A stretch of DNA of 11,536 nt from the NCBI GenBank assembly GCA_016217585.1, contig JACRHQ010000134.1, positions 1 to 11,536 of the forward strand, written 5' to 3'. Of this stretch, positions 11,209-11,536 are shown one piece after another. This DNA comes from Candidatus Omnitrophota bacterium. GTDB lineage: Bacteria; Omnitrophota; Gorgyraeia; Zapsychrales; Zapsychraceae. The stretch's first letter is position 1, and every line of letters begins with the position of its first letter. Position numbers and translations under genes: made by a program. The notes beneath the pieces are model-generated. The model made no database searches and was not told the origin of the DNA. It saw only the letters and a list, made by a program, of their open reading frames with translations.

Positions 11209-11536
11209 AGATCTCCTGGAAACGGCGTTTCAACCTGAAGCTGATGACGTTCAGGAAAAAGGTGACGACAAAAAGCGTCGTCCCGCAGACAAAGATCGTC
11301 TGATACTCCAGCGTCCCGTACGGCGTATCCCCCAGGCTGATCTGGACGATATACGCCGTGATCGTTTCGACCGGCACAAGCGGGTTCATCGTGAATTTCG
11401 GCTGCTGGCCGGCGGCGATGGCGACGATCATCGTCTCGCCGATCGCCCGCGAGACAGCCAGGATGACCGCCGCGGTGATCCCCGAAAGGGCCGCGGGAAA
11501 AACGATCTTGAAGGCGACCTGGATCTTGCGTGAACC
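11201..11536 (-). CDS. pstC: Phosphate ABC transporter permease PstC, C-terminal part
   Basis: The frame is open from the right window edge to TAG at 11201-11203, giving the last 111 residues of the permease; the N-terminal two thirds are outside. The visible part starts inside the coupling loop ('[15 protein letters not shown]') and continues with '[20 protein letters not shown]' and '[20 protein letters not shown]', which are diagnostic of PstC. A final membrane helix follows ('[20 protein letters not shown]') before a basic tail. The gene overlaps pstA by 8 nt. A phosphate-binding pstS gene and any PhoB box would be expected further right. Confidence 0.95.
   Translation of the reverse strand, partial: GSRKIQVAFKIVFPAALSGITAAVILAVSRAIGETMIVAIAAGQQPKFTMNPLVPVETITAYIVQISLGDTPYGTLEYQTIFVCGTTLFVVTFFLNVISFRLKRRFQEIYD

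Overview
This window holds an ordinary bacterial chromosomal segment of moderately high GC, with about nine genes packed head to tail on the minus strand and the broken right part of an insertion sequence at the left edge. The source looks like an environmental or metagenome-type Gram-negative lineage. The COG0731-type radical SAM protein, the PAS-GAF-GGDEF sensors with a 'RCSLML' GAF core and the IS4-type transposase would fit groups such as Omnitrophota or deltaproteobacteria, but the phylum cannot be fixed from the sequence.

Read in the direction of transcription (right to left), the segment begins with the high-affinity phosphate uptake genes pstC (cut by the window edge), pstA and pstB, then phoU. 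It continues with a radical SAM gene, a single-domain bacteriohemerythrin, two tandem PAS-GAF-GGDEF signalling genes and the cobalamin-dependent methionine synthase metH. Gaps are 55 bp or less and four junctions overlap or abut, so the whole set could be one long transcript starting right of the window. PstC/A form the channel, PstB powers it and PhoU relays phosphate status. The hemerythrin and GGDEF pair suggest coupling of oxygen or redox state to cyclic-di-GMP. metH is probably a passenger at the 3' end.

The left 0.7 kb encodes the C-terminal half of an IS4-family DDE transposase that converges on metH. It has an in-frame TAG just before the catalytic Glu motif, so the copy is probably dead. 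The 124-bp gap between transposase and metH contains a large imperfect inverted repeat (725-798).

The most unusual signal is inside metH. Relative to the E. coli protein recalled from memory, the reading frame carries extra in-frame segments at three loop positions, and each coincides with GC-rich hairpins or tandem/inverted repeats (4457-4510, 2323-2335, 1388-1480). They resemble small palindromic elements tolerated inside a coding gene. Other points of note are a degenerate GGDEF next to an intact paralogue, a hemerythrin with one His ligand replaced by Asn, and a perfect 14-bp stem between pstB and phoU.
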